IMG/VR virus record: IMGVR_UViG_3300006109_000001
Coordinates: 1 to 49,597 of that record
Length of the DNA: 49,597 nt
DNA from: a virus
Reading direction: 5' to 3' (one strand)
Positions 1 to 9,036 of the stretch are shown here, one piece after another. The translations under genes were made by a program, and so were the position numbers. How positions within the stretch are numbered: position 1 is the first letter of the stretch; every line of letters starts with the position of its first letter. The notes beneath the pieces were generated by a model. It worked only from the letters and a program-made list of their open reading frames with translations. It was not told the origin of the DNA and made no database searches.

Positions 1-2340
1 CTTTATGTCTAGTACCACTGCCTTTGGTTCAGGTGGCGCTTCAATCATACGGCGCAGCTCTGACTTGCTATGAGTTTTAGCTACCTCAGGATCAGCAAAG
101 ATACGCTTCTTGTTCGGTTGGTCAGCCGATGCAATGCGGCCACAATCAATCCAACCAGCTTCTTTAAGCGCATGAAGCAATGCAGACTGCGGTACTTTGC
201 TACGGCCAAGGCCAGTAAGATCAGCAATCCGGTCACATACATGATGGAATGGTGAGCCAATTGCGCCCCTAGCAAACTCACCAGCGCGGTGACGGATCAT
301 CTCAACAATAGTGGACTCAAGGCTACTCATGCCAGACTCTAGCAAGTTCAGTTTAAATTCTGTCATAGCTGGAGCTGCACCCGGATTGAATTTCGATACG
401 TCACGACTATGCAGCCATGCACCAATATGCTCGAAGTTGCCTTGCCTATACCAGTTGTATAGCGCAAGACCAGAACCGGGCTTAATGCGTTCCATTGGTT
501 GTGCTTCAGAGTTAATGCAAAACCAACGGCGATCTTGTGAAGATAAGCTGATAGGTATTTGCTCGTTAGAGAACGCTAAAACAAACAAACGATTGGCCAT
601 CTTGTATGGGTCTTTGCCCTTGCGATTGATGTCCAGCATATCAGGTGGCGCAGCAATGATAGGCTTGAGTTTGTTAGCCAATGCTCTACGAGCTGCCGAG
701 TCTGGCTCTTTCAACTCATTAAGTACCAAGACTTCAGCTTCAAGATGGTAAGTGAAATTGGATTGCAGCTTATCGCTATCCACAATAGATAAGTTCTTGG
801 AATCGCTACCGCAGACTGACCAGATGAACGGCATCCACATCAAATCCTTACCGCAACCCTCATCGCCAACGTGCAGCACTGCATGATTGATCTTGGTTGT
901 AGGATTTTGGAGCTTGAATGCCATCATATCCCAAACGTGATTGCGCTCTGATTCGTTTGGTACAAGATGTTCGCAATGGTTAATCCAAGGGCTAATATTT
1001 CCACTTTTTGATGTAATGGCAGGGCGGCCATCAGTCCAGCGATTACCAAACAACTCACCACTTTTCCATACCAAAGCTGTATCGCCAGCGGCATAGGTTA
1101 AACCGGTCAGTATTTTGGCTGCATGGGCTTGACGGTTCTCATCATAGGATACTGACGCCTCAACGCGACGGCCAGTATGAATAGATTTGCATGAAATATG
1201 CCGATAAATAGCATTGAATGTACCGCGCCCAATATCGTTGCGCTCAACGAGGTCATAGTAAGAATCATCCGATTGGATGTATGCGAACCTGTCGTACCAT
1301 TCTTCCTTTTCTATGCGCCCAAGCTCCTTGCGCTCGACTTCAGCCAGCATCTTCTCAGGTGTCAGCTCAAACATTTTGGATGGGGTAATCTTTTCTAATG
1401 CTTTAACGAACGCATTGGTCAATAGCTCTGGGCGAACACCCGGCTCATGCTTGGCAGCGCCATTTTCAAAAGCCCACGCCAGATACTCGCGTGAGCCAAA
1501 GCCAGCGCAATGCTCATGGTAGCAGCAGTAGGCACGATTGACCGGATGGTAACGACCCATTGGATTGCCGTCGCTATGCTCATTAGAATTAGGACAAACC
1601 ACGCCATACCAACCAGACTGATTGGCGTTTTCTAATAACATTCCATTGTCATCAATCCACTGCAAGATGTCATCATCGCCATCGTCTTTAAGATGGATTG
1701 AGCGCACTGAGGCAGTGTCCGCCTCCTCTGGATTGACGCCTAGCGCATCACAAATTTGATCTAAGGTAAACTCGCGCTCTGGATGGAACTCAATGAGCTT
1801 AGAAGCAAAATGTTCTTTGCCGGGCTTGAGATTGACTGAGCCGGGCAAGCGAAAGTTACGCACTGCGTTGATAGCCCCACCATCAGTAAAGCCAGCATCC
1901 GCAATCGCTTTGATCGCAGCAGTGAACTCACCCTTGGTTGGCGCGGCCTCGCAATCAAATACATAGCCCCACTGGTAATTATCAGGGGAAGTTTCCATGA
2001 TCCATGTAGGCTCAATGGTAGGAATTTTAGATTTAGTGCCGATGTCATCTAACACCATCACTAAAACAAATTCGCAGTTGGCGGCTGAAGCAGAGATTTT
2101 GCCGTCTTGAAAGCGATCAATAATGAATGAGCCAGTGTTGCCATACCAAGCTCCAGTAGGCTTGTAACGCTCAGGCAAGAACGCTGGCCAACTGTATTTC
2201 AAAGTGCCGTCATTGTGCATGGCTTGATTGCCATCGACCATAACAGGCTTTTGTCGCACTATTATAAAGGTTTCGCCTTGGGCGGCTAGTTTAGTGAGGT
2301 ACTCAACGAATTCAATATTTGTTATACTCAGCGCAGTCAT
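1..2340 (-). CDS. Primase-polymerase/helicase replication protein (start and main part; 3' end at 49466-49477)
   Basis: The frame opens at an ATG (2340-2338), stays open to position 1 and continues across the circular junction to a TAG at 49466, giving 783 residues. The N-terminal ~200 residues look like an archaeo-eukaryotic primase (AEP/PrimPol) domain: an acidic patch LDDIG at 98-101 and RNFRLPGS near 161-168. Cysteines and histidines at 249, 255, 272-278 suggest a zinc-binding element. A C-terminal SF3-like (DUF5906/NrS-1 polymerase type) helicase follows, with Walker A GDEGCGKD at 492-499 and Walker B-like VLVLNEL at about 537-543. It would prime and unwind DNA for the polymerase encoded just upstream (84 bp gap). 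The AEP catalytic residues are less certain than the helicase motifs. Confidence 0.88.
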   Translation of the reverse strand, partial: MTALSITNIEFVEYLTKLAAQGETFIIVRQKPVMVDGNQAMHNDGTLKYSWPAFLPERYKPTGAWYGNTGSFIIDRFQDGKISASAANCEFVLVMVLDDIGTKSKIPTIEPTWIMETSPDNYQWGYVFDCEAAPTKGEFTAAIKAIADAGFTDGGAINAVRNFRLPGSVNLKPGKEHFASKLIEFHPEREFTLDQICDALGVNPEEADTASVRSIHLKDDGDDDILQWIDDNGMLLENANQSGWYGVVCPNSNEHSDGNPMGRYHPVNRAYCCYHEHCAGFGSREYLAWAFENGAAKHEPGVRPELLTNAFVKALEKITPSKMFELTPEKMLAEVERKELGRIEKEEWYDRFAYIQSDDSYYDLVERNDIGRGTFNAIYRHISCKSIHTGRRVEASVSYDENRQAHAAKILTGLTYAAGDTALVWKSGELFGNRWTDGRPAITSKSGNISPWINHCEHLVPNESERNHVWDMMAFKLQNPTTKINHAVLHVGDEGCGKDLMWMPFIWSVCGSDSKNLSIVDSDKLQSNFTYHLEAEVLVLNELKEPDSAARRALANKLKPIIAAPPDMLDINRKGKDPYKMANRLFVLAFSNEQIPISLSSQDRRWFCINSEAQPMERIKPGSGLALYNWYRQGNFEHIGAWLHSRDVSKFNPGAAPAMTEFKLNLLESGMSSLESTIVEMIRHRAGEFARGAIGSPFHHVCDRIADLTGLGRSKVPQSALLHALKEAGWIDCGRIASADQPNKKRIFADPEVAKTHSKSELRRMIEAPPEPKAVVLDIK

Positions 2341-2423
2341 GCAAATCCTCTAGTTTGTTTTGATTAAAAAGGCTTGGCTCTTATCGGGGTCAGGCCTTTT
2401 GCTTTTATTGGACGATCAGTTTA

Positions 2424-4370
2424 CTACTTCCCATACCGAAGCATGGCTTTTACTTCTACATTTAAGGGTAACTCCTTACACCAATCTGGAGGCGTACACA
2501 TCACCGCCGTCATTTCTTTAATGATCTCATCTGGGCTATCAGTTTCTACCACGATCTCATCGTGGACATGAAGAACAACATTATCCAACTGGCGTAAAGA
2601 ATGACGCAATAAATCATTAGCAACAGCTTGAGTAATGTTCTCACACGCAAGGCCTTTCCATAGTCTAGCCCTTGGCCATTCTGTAGCGTCGGCAGCCGGT
2701 TTCCACGCAGCTTTGGCGTAAGTAACCCCCTCCGAGTCGAGCTTGGCATAGGGATAGCATAACACCCTTCCAGACGGAAGTGCGTACCAAAGATGTTGTC
2801 TGTCATACATATAAACGATGCGGCCAGCAGAGAATTCGTAGCCCGGATTACGCAGAGCTGCGGTATAGGCTTCTTCTAAATCTTGCCAATATCTTACAGC
2901 CCAAGAGTTTGCGCGACGCCACGCATTAACGGTACGCCGAGCATCGGATTCGGGAAGTACCACTCCATAGTTACGACCCATCGCAGCAAAAGCACCAATG
3001 CCACCACCATAACCACATGAAAGGATAGCGACCTTTCCAATCTGTCTTTTGCTATCAGTAACTTCATCTTCTGAACAGCTAAATATACTCGCAGCTTCCC
3101 TAACATAGATGTCCCTATTCTTTCTGAATACGTCCAATACAGTATCAGCGTCAGGCTGATTTGACAACCAAGGATTGCAGCGCGCCTCAATGCCAGACCA
3201 ATCAGCTACGACTAGGTATTTACCCTTGGCTGGTATCAGTGTAGGTCTGAGCATCCCCTTGAGGACATCGGTGACACGTTTTCCGAATTCTGGAACAATG
3301 CTTTTTCCATCAACCATTGCTGCTCTAACAAGATCAGGTTGTTTAACGCATTTTCTAGTGAAATTGTGGACTTGCGCTCCATACGAGGAAGCGCGACCTG
3401 TGGCGCTCCCGCCAGCAAAGACAAACGCGCCGCGAACTCGGTGATCCTCCTCATCAGAAAGCTGTGCAAGGCGGCTGAACTTCGCAACCGATGACGCCCA
3501 GAGATCGTCCGCACATTGGATAACGTCTGCGACATCGGTGGGAACTTGATCTGGGTTCTCATCAGCAAAGATAAGGAGGTTGGCGCGGACTGTTTTATCA
3601 ATACTATATTTTTTCTCGCCATCTTTATATTTCTCCATCAATTTGAGGGCATCCTCGCCTACGCGAGCCATCACCCATTGTTTCATCTTGGAACTTCTAA
3701 CGCTAGTGATCTCGCCCTGCGTAATCTCATCTACCAAGTTCTCGATCTCGCCTAGCTCGGTAGAGGCATAGCGCAAGGCGGCCTCTGCAAGTCGTACATC
3801 AACCAGTACGCCTCTGTCGTTAATCTTCTCATTGATATGGTAATCGAGCAACTCATCCGGTGACAGCGGGCGCATGGATTGGCTAACCAATCGCATAACT
3901 TTGACATCTTGCTCGCAATAAGCAATCATCTCAGCCATCAGCTCAGGTTCAGTGCCAAACGAGCCATCAGCGCGTGGAATGGATAGCAGACGGATCAATT
4001 GACTGCCTCGGTGATCCTTACGCATAGATGCGCCAGCAAAGCGCCCTACGTCCTCTAATGAGCCGGGAGCGCAATTGGCTCTGGCCTGTGTAGCGGTGCA
4101 ATAGAATTGCTCTAGCTTAAAGTTAATCTGTAAGACATACCAGAATATCAAACGCTCAAAGGCAGCATTGTGGGCGTAGATTAAACCAGTATGTTCGCGC
4201 ACTTCTTCTGGGAAAGCATCGTGAGGCAGCCAAGTCTTGACTTCCTCATCATTGAACGCATACGACATACAAAGCACTTCCGTACTCGGATCTTGGGCGT
4301 AGTTATATACACCGTCAGTCAAGAGGTTACAGCGACTACGCGTTTCAAAATCAATGTATAAAATAGTCAT
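2424..4370 (-). CDS. Family A DNA polymerase with 3'-5' exonuclease
   Basis: A 648-residue replicative polymerase. The N-terminal DnaQ-like proofreading domain shows YIDFET (D7, E9), HNAAFE (N68-E72) and YCEQD (D155). The palm shows motif A VVADWSGIEA (D390), motif B around RQIGKVAILSCGYGG (R442, K446) and motif C HVHDEIVVE (H603-D604-E605). The length matches phage T7-like single-subunit polymerases. It sits in the leftward replication operon between a putative ssDNA-binding protein and the primase-helicase, so these genes probably form the phage replisome. No 5' nuclease domain is present. Confidence 0.95.
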   Translation of the reverse strand: MTILYIDFETRSRCNLLTDGVYNYAQDPSTEVLCMSYAFNDEEVKTWLPHDAFPEEVREHTGLIYAHNAAFERLIFWYVLQINFKLEQFYCTATQARANCAPGSLEDVGRFAGASMRKDHRGSQLIRLLSIPRADGSFGTEPELMAEMIAYCEQDVKVMRLVSQSMRPLSPDELLDYHINEKINDRGVLVDVRLAEAALRYASTELGEIENLVDEITQGEITSVRSSKMKQWVMARVGEDALKLMEKYKDGEKKYSIDKTVRANLLIFADENPDQVPTDVADVIQCADDLWASSVAKFSRLAQLSDEEDHRVRGAFVFAGGSATGRASSYGAQVHNFTRKCVKQPDLVRAAMVDGKSIVPEFGKRVTDVLKGMLRPTLIPAKGKYLVVADWSGIEARCNPWLSNQPDADTVLDVFRKNRDIYVREAASIFSCSEDEVTDSKRQIGKVAILSCGYGGGIGAFAAMGRNYGVVLPESDARRTVNAWRRANSWAVRYWQDLEEAYTAALRNPGYEFSAGRIVYMYDRQHLWYALPSGRVLCYPYAKLDSEGVTYAKAAWKPAADATEWPRARLWKGLACENITQAVANDLLRHSLRQLDNVVLHVHDEIVVETDSPDEIIKEMTAVMCTPPDWCKELPLNVEVKAMLRYGK

Positions 4371-4453
4371 AATTAGGCGGGGCTAGACAGTCTTTTTAGT
4401 CTGAAATCTCTGCGAGCCATAGAGCTGAATAGTGTCAGCCTAACCCCTATTCG

Positions 4454-5128
4454 TTACACTGCTGCGCGGCGGCGGCGGGCTGGAGCTGCTGGAGCTTCTT
4501 CTACTTCAGCAATAGAAGGTTCTTCCAATTCCAATTCAGGAGCTTTTGCACTTTCTTCAGCATTCATATCCATCCAGTCAATCACTTCAAAGATTGGTGT
4601 ATAGATACGGCCATAAGACTTGTGGGAATAATGCTCTTTACCCAAAGTAATGATAGCTACAGGCTTAGTAGGATCTTTCTCGATCTGAGCTGCGATCAAC
4701 GCGCCCAAAGTTTGAACAGCACGTTTACCGCCTACAGAAGTAGTTGTAAAGCGAGCTTCCATTCCTTCATCTTCACCAGATACGCACTTGATAGACAAAC
4801 CAACTTGGGTTTCCCAACCACGTTTAGCACCAACTGGAGCTGGCTCTAGTTCAGGCAATGGCTGTGAAATGCCAACCATCTTCTCGCCCAATACATCGCC
4901 ATCGCCCCAAGCGATAAAGCCATGCACGAATGAGAATGGGTTAACCGCCCATTCAGAGCCTTCTTCTACTTCGGTTTGATCTGCGCCAAATACCCAATGA
5001 CCGGTTTTGTCCATCTTAATGATGACGCTGCCAGCTTCGGCTACTTTAGGGAGATTAGCCTTGAGCGCACCGGCTAAGTCTTTAACTGCTGGCAAACCTG
5101 CCGCTTTAAATGTTGTCAAATTAGACAT
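4454..5128 (-). CDS. Putative ssDNA-binding / replication accessory protein
   Basis: A 224-residue protein with a compact N-terminal domain (about 1-185) and a low-complexity tail that is acidic and then ends in ARRRRAAV. A good Shine-Dalgarno (AAGGAAAT) precedes the ATG. It lies between the Cas4-like nuclease and the DNA polymerase. In many phages that place is held by a small beta-rich ssDNA-binding protein of the DUF2815 type, and the acidic tail recalls SSB tails, although here the last residues are basic. The role is inferred from position and architecture; I do not recognise a diagnostic motif. Confidence 0.55.
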   Translation of the reverse strand: MSNLTTFKAAGLPAVKDLAGALKANLPKVAEAGSVIIKMDKTGHWVFGADQTEVEEGSEWAVNPFSFVHGFIAWGDGDVLGEKMVGISQPLPELEPAPVGAKRGWETQVGLSIKCVSGEDEGMEARFTTTSVGGKRAVQTLGALIAAQIEKDPTKPVAIITLGKEHYSHKSYGRIYTPIFEVIDWMDMNAEESAKAPELELEEPSIAEVEEAPAAPARRRRAAV

Positions 5129-5142
5129 GATATTTCCTTACT

Positions 5143-6282
5143 TTAGTTTAGTTTAGAGAGGACAGCGCTGAGTTGCCGCCCGATTTGTAACACCGCTGGC
5201 CTTGGATCAGAGTCCTCAACCAACGTACTACCAGAGGAGATAGCAACAACTAACTCCTTCGGTAATTCTTTTTTCTTTGCCTTCAACAGCTTTTCAGCTT
5301 GTGCAGGAGAAATAATTTTTTTAGTGTATAAAACATCGCTGCCTAACCCCAATGTGTAATTGAGCAAAGATTCACCATTAGCTAATGCTGCATCAGACCA
5401 TTGGCGTGTAGCGCGCTTTGCCACCAGCTTGTAGCCCGGTACACGAATGTCAGCCTCTAGCATCTGATGAGCTAATGAGCGTAAATCAGTGACCCATTGC
5501 TCGATCACATCGGCTTGGGCTAAGTAATGAGCAATCTTTGACGGCTCTAAGTCTTTTAGGGCAAGCTGCGTAGCCCGATCTACTGCGCCGGTCATCAGCG
5601 GGCAAGTAGGCTTGGCTGCACACCAACGGCAATGGCTACCAGAAGCCATCGGTGCGTCAGGCTTTTGGGATTCTTTGACAGCAACTCGCAGCTCACGCTC
5701 GAATTGCTTGAGGCGATCAATGGTAGTTGTCCAACGACGGATTTCAGGCGGCTGAATAATAATGACTTCGACTTCATCGACATCATCAAAAATCCATTGG
5801 CACTTAGGGGTACGCATGGCAGCGCAAGCATAGAACATGGCCTGATCGTTTTCTTCGGCTTCAACTATTACGCCATCTCCAAATTTCCAATCAAGCACAA
5901 TAGCTTTGCGGGCTGTCTTACCTAGCAAGTCTGCTGATCCAAACGCGCCTTCGATATAGTCACCAAAGTCAACCTCAGACTCAACCATGTATTCCATCTG
6001 AAAGTCAGGATCAACTTCATTCAAACGCATGAGAGCTGGCCAAATCTTACGCTCCAATAGTTCTTGAGTCATAACATGAGTTTTATATTTCATGCCAATC
6101 GTATCTTCGGGGCGTAGGTCTTTTTCAAGAATCTCTGCTATCACGTTATGACAGAGAGTGCCTTCGTCAGCATACTTGCTGGAGGGCTTGGGTGGCATCT
6201 TCGCTACTAAAGCGACTGATGCTGGGCAGTTGATAACTCGTTTAGCGGTTGAGCCGCCGACGATGCTTGAATGCTTTGCCAT
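5143..6282 (-). CDS. DUF2800-type Cas4/RecB-like exonuclease
   Basis: A 379-residue PD-(D/E)XK nuclease. Visible motifs are EGTLCH (helix I, near 41-46), GSAD followed by IVLDWKFGDG (the D...DxK catalytic core, about 133-150), and QAMFYACAA (the QxxxY helix). A cysteine in INCPASVAL near the N-terminus plus HCRWCAAKPTC near 220-230 match the 4Fe-4S cluster ligands of Cas4/AddB-like proteins. It is the first gene of the leftward replication operon. It probably processes DNA ends during recombination-dependent replication. SD AAGGACACAAATG is seen at the start. Confidence 0.85.
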   Translation of the reverse strand: MAKHSSIVGGSTAKRVINCPASVALVAKMPPKPSSKYADEGTLCHNVIAEILEKDLRPEDTIGMKYKTHVMTQELLERKIWPALMRLNEVDPDFQMEYMVESEVDFGDYIEGAFGSADLLGKTARKAIVLDWKFGDGVIVEAEENDQAMFYACAAMRTPKCQWIFDDVDEVEVIIIQPPEIRRWTTTIDRLKQFERELRVAVKESQKPDAPMASGSHCRWCAAKPTCPLMTGAVDRATQLALKDLEPSKIAHYLAQADVIEQWVTDLRSLAHQMLEADIRVPGYKLVAKRATRQWSDAALANGESLLNYTLGLGSDVLYTKKIISPAQAEKLLKAKKKELPKELVVAISSGSTLVEDSDPRPAVLQIGRQLSAVLSKLN

Positions 6283-6322
6283 TTGTGTCCTTAATTTAGA
6301 TTACTTTACCTTTTGAACGTCC

Positions 6323-6350
6323 AGTGTAACACAAGAATTGTATAGCGCAA
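6323..6350 (-). promoter_or_regulatory. Candidate promoter for the leftward replication operon
   Basis: On the minus strand, TTGCGC (6350-6345), a 16-bp spacer and TACACT (6328-6323) resemble a sigma70 promoter. The predicted start would leave a leader of about 35 nt before the ATG at 6282. It is found by eye only. Confidence 0.35.
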
Positions 6351-6368
6351 TACTTTTTGTGATATTAT
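6338..6368 (+). promoter_or_regulatory. Candidate promoter for the rightward early block, possibly leaderless
   Basis: TTGTAT (6338-6343) and TATTAT (6363-6368) are separated by 19 bp. The -10-like element ends only 7 bp before the ATG at 6376, and no Shine-Dalgarno is present, so a transcript from it would be leaderless. The spacer is longer than ideal. Confidence 0.25.
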
Positions 6369-6375
6369 TTTTTAC

Positions 6376-6666
6376 ATGACTAAAAAAGAATTAGAACGCG
6401 ACATTGAAAAGCACTTTATTTGGGTGGTTGAAACCAGCGGGGGTAAGACCTATAAGTTTAAATCAATTACCCAGCGTGGCGTGTCAGACCGCATAGCGTG
6501 TTTACCTAATGGACAAACTTGGTTTGTTGAGTTAAAGCGAGCCAAAGGTGAGTTGTCAGCCATGCAAGAAATCTTTGCTGCGGACATGGTTGCCTTAAAG
6601 CAACAGTACGCTTGCCTATGGAGTAAAGAGCAAATTAATGAATGGCTGGCCAAGTGTTTAAGCTAA
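6376..6666 (+). CDS. VRR-NUC domain nuclease
   Basis: A 96-residue single-domain nuclease of the VRR-NUC (PD-(D/E)XK) superfamily. The characteristic line is GVSDRIACLPNG, then TWFVELKRAKGELSAMQ, giving the catalytic D and the E-x-K pair plus the conserved Q. Stand-alone VRR-NUC proteins are common beside phage SNF2 helicases and are thought to act on branched or flapped DNA. The gene opens the rightward block, overlaps the helicase gene by 25 bp and has no visible Shine-Dalgarno. The two proteins probably work together. Confidence 0.9.
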   Translation: MTKKELERDIEKHFIWVVETSGGKTYKFKSITQRGVSDRIACLPNGQTWFVELKRAKGELSAMQEIFAADMVALKQQYACLWSKEQINEWLAKCLS

Positions 6667-7994
6667 GAGATTATCAAGAGAAGGCCGCCGACTTTATCTT
6701 TGAGCGTGATAGGGCTATGGTATTGGCCTCAGTGGGCGCAGGTAAAACCGCCATTACATTGACAGCCATGAAGGAAATGATTGATGCTGGCCATGTCAAA
6801 CGCTGGCTAGTCCTAGCCCCCAAGCGTGTCTGCACTGACGTATGGCCAGTAGAGCTACCCAAGTGGGCTGCCGGGCTAACCATGTCGATTTGTATCGGTA
6901 CGCCAAGAGAACGTCTAAAGGCCTACGCTGCGGATACCCATGTCATGGTCATCAATTACGACAATTTGCAATGGTTGACTCAATTAAATTTAAACTTTGA
7001 CGGCGTGGTATTTGATGAGTTGACTCGCCTCAAGAACCCATCAGGCGCGCGATTTAAAGCACTATTAAAAGTAATTGAGCCGATGAAAATACGCTGGGGG
7101 TTGACCGGCAGCTTTACCAGCAATGGCTTAGAGGATGTTTTTGGTCAATGCAAGATTGTGGATCAAACCTTGTTAGGCCGTAGCAAAGGAGCGTTCCAGC
7201 AGCAGTATTTTGTGTGCGTCAATCGTGATTTTGGCCAATGGGAGCCTAGAGTTGGCTCACTAGAGAAGGTCATGAATGTGATTAAGCCAGCGACATTCTT
7301 GCTGGAATCATCAGAGTATAAGGATACGCTGCCACCACTGCACACCGTAGAGATGCGTTGCGATCTGCCAGATCGTGAGCCATACGAAAAGATGAAGAAG
7401 GATTTTGTTTATCAATTTCCAGATGCCAAAGCTATTGCAGCTAACGCTGCGGTGGTTACTCAAAAGCTACAGCAGATGGGGTCAGGCTTTATCTACATCT
7501 CTGATCGTAAACCAGACCCTACTAGCCCCGGCAAATTTATCATGAATCAACAGCCGGTGTGGTTTTCCAGCCACAAGTTTGAATTGCTTGATGATTTGCT
7601 GGCAGAGAACCAGCGAGCCAATACCATTATTGTCTACAACTACAAAGAGGAGCTGGCTGAATTACAGCGCAGATACCCTCATGCTCAAACGATTGATGCG
7701 CCCAAAGCCATCGAGCGTTGGAACGAAGGCAAAATCGAGCTACTCCTTATACATCCTAAGTCTGCGGGGCATGGCCTCAATTTACAATATGGCGGTAACA
7801 AGATTGTGTTTGTGTCTTTACCTTGGAGTTTAGAGCTGTATGAACAAACTGTAGGGCGTCTACATCGTGGCGGTCAAAAGCATGAAGTCTGGTGCTATAT
7901 CCTGTTAACTAACAAAACAATTGATGAAAAAGTCTGGGCTGCTTTGGCCGATAAAAGGGCTATTTCAGAGATTGCTTTAGAAGAATTGAAATAA
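6642..7994 (+). CDS. SNF2/SF2-family helicase
   Basis: A 450-residue SF2 ATPase. Walker A is ASVGAGKTA (29-37), the DExx box is VVFDELTR, motif III is GLTGSFTSNG and motif VI is EQTVGRLHRGGQ, the arrangement of phage SNF2-like helicases. It starts inside the VRR-NUC gene, suggesting translational coupling. A role in DNA repair, replication restart or recombination with the VRR-NUC protein and the Cas4-like nuclease is likely. Confidence 0.92.
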   Translation: MAGQVFKLRDYQEKAADFIFERDRAMVLASVGAGKTAITLTAMKEMIDAGHVKRWLVLAPKRVCTDVWPVELPKWAAGLTMSICIGTPRERLKAYAADTHVMVINYDNLQWLTQLNLNFDGVVFDELTRLKNPSGARFKALLKVIEPMKIRWGLTGSFTSNGLEDVFGQCKIVDQTLLGRSKGAFQQQYFVCVNRDFGQWEPRVGSLEKVMNVIKPATFLLESSEYKDTLPPLHTVEMRCDLPDREPYEKMKKDFVYQFPDAKAIAANAAVVTQKLQQMGSGFIYISDRKPDPTSPGKFIMNQQPVWFSSHKFELLDDLLAENQRANTIIVYNYKEELAELQRRYPHAQTIDAPKAIERWNEGKIELLLIHPKSAGHGLNLQYGGNKIVFVSLPWSLELYEQTVGRLHRGGQKHEVWCYILLTNKTIDEKVWAALADKRAISEIALEELK

Positions 7995-8050
7995 TTGTTT
8001 TACATTACAAATAAATCTGTTACATTTAATGAACTTTGAAAGGATTAGCA

Positions 8051-8272
8051 ATGAAATGGTTTAAAAAAGATGAAGTTCCAGTAAAGGCCTATAGCTGGAG
8101 ATCATTAACAGATATTCTGTCTACTTTGAGTGAAGCTGAAGTAGAGAGCCTGTTAGAAAAAGAACTTGAAGGTGAGAAGCGATGGTCAATTGTCCAGCGC
8201 TTACACCAACGGTACACCGTTCTTCGTGCGGCGAGAGAACGGAAAGAATTAAAGAAATTAGTAGCCGCTTAA
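8051..8272 (+). CDS. Small hypothetical protein
   Basis: A 73-residue charged, mostly helical protein beginning MKWFKKDE. I chose the ATG at 8051 because AAAGGA (8039-8044) is ideally spaced before it; an upstream in-frame TTG at 8036 overlaps that ribosome site. No family is recognised. It follows the helicase after 56 bp. Confidence 0.65.
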   Translation: MKWFKKDEVPVKAYSWRSLTDILSTLSEAEVESLLEKELEGEKRWSIVQRLHQRYTVLRAARERKELKKLVAA

Positions 8273-8296
8273 TTTGATTTAACTAGAGGAAAAATC

Positions 8297-8515
8297 ATGA
8301 GAACACCTAACGTACCTTATATTTGGACTGCATCTGGCACTGACATTACGACACGATGGCGCAATCAATATGGCTGGACACCGCCATCAGAGTTGCAAGA
8401 GTACCGCGATAAGTGGAAGTATTACCAAGAGTTGCCATTACGCGCATTAGATGACGGCGCTAAAGAACTGTATGAGCAAACCTTAAAACGTGCCAAAGTA
8501 GCGAGGATCAAATGA
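8297..8515 (+). CDS. Small hypothetical protein
   Basis: A 72-residue protein rich in Trp, Tyr and charged residues, beginning MRTPNVPYIW, preceded by AGAGGA at 8285-8290. Its TGA overlaps the ATG of the next gene (ATGA). No function is recognised. It begins a chain of overlapping small genes that runs to 10641. Confidence 0.65.
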   Translation: MRTPNVPYIWTASGTDITTRWRNQYGWTPPSELQEYRDKWKYYQELPLRALDDGAKELYEQTLKRAKVARIK

Positions 8516-8679
8516 ACACACTTCTAACTGATATCGCTCACGCTCGTCAGCTTATTAACCAAATCGAAATACTGTGTAATAACCAGCAGATCAATGGCCG
8601 CAAGCCTATTTACGATAAGGTTCAAGAGCTACAGACTTATGTTCAATTGCTATTACTCAAGACGGCAGACTACGCGTGA
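8512..8679 (+). CDS. Small hypothetical protein
   Basis: A 55-residue helical protein (MNTLLTDIAHARQLINQIE...) whose ATG overlaps the previous stop as ATGA and whose TGA overlaps a GTG start as GTGA. The heptad-like leucines suggest a short coiled coil. Support comes mainly from the tight start/stop junctions at both ends. Confidence 0.55.
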   Translation: MNTLLTDIAHARQLINQIEILCNNQQINGRKPIYDKVQELQTYVQLLLLKTADYA

Positions 8680-8777
8680 GCTGGGCTGACAAAGTGGCCA
8701 TTGCCACCATTGCTATAGCTGCCGTCATTTTGATGTCAGTCCTTCGATTGGCCATTCGTATAGGGGGCTTAGTATGA
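8676..8777 (+). CDS. Single-span membrane peptide
   Basis: A 33-residue peptide starting at GTG (GTGA overlap). It consists of one hydrophobic helix (VAIATIAIAAVILMSVL) followed by two arginines. It ends in an ATGA overlap with the next gene. The function is unknown. It is supported by junction spacing and membrane character rather than similarity. Confidence 0.45.
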   Translation: MSWADKVAIATIAIAAVILMSVLRLAIRIGGLV

Positions 8778-8869
8778 CCGAGTTATTATTTCTTTTTTTA
8801 TTAATTAGCGGTATAGCTGCTTGGGGTTTTATACTTTATATTTTAATTAAAGTAATAACACAATCATGA
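8774..8869 (+). CDS. Single-span membrane peptide
   Basis: A 31-residue peptide that is almost wholly hydrophobic (LLFLFLLISGIAAWGFILYIL) with ATGA overlaps at both ends. It resembles the tiny membrane peptides common in early operons of phages. The function is unknown. Confidence 0.45.
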   Translation: MTELLFLFLLISGIAAWGFILYILIKVITQS

Positions 8870-9036
8870 CTACTTGGACACTTTCAGAATTAGGTTGCAA
8901 TGGTAATTGCCAACAAGGGCGCTTGCCTTGCAACTGTCAAGAACCTATACCGTTCTTGGGCTGGATGCGATACGAGCCAGTAGTAATTGTTGAAAGCGGT
9001 GCAAGTGTTATGCCTAAACCAGAGGAACAAAAATGA
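8866..9036 (+). CDS. Small Cys-rich protein
   Basis: A 56-residue protein with cysteines in GCNGNCQQGRLPCNC near residues 10-24. This cysteine spacing around a QGR core recurs in short phage proteins in my memory, and may bind zinc. ATGA overlaps join it to its neighbours. The role is unknown. Confidence 0.5.
   Translation: MTTWTLSELGCNGNCQQGRLPCNCQEPIPFLGWMRYEPVVIVESGASVMPKPEEQK

Noticed and set aside
311-751. A 146-codon plus-strand open frame.
   Set aside because: It is antisense to the helicase part of the primase-helicase, which has clear motifs.
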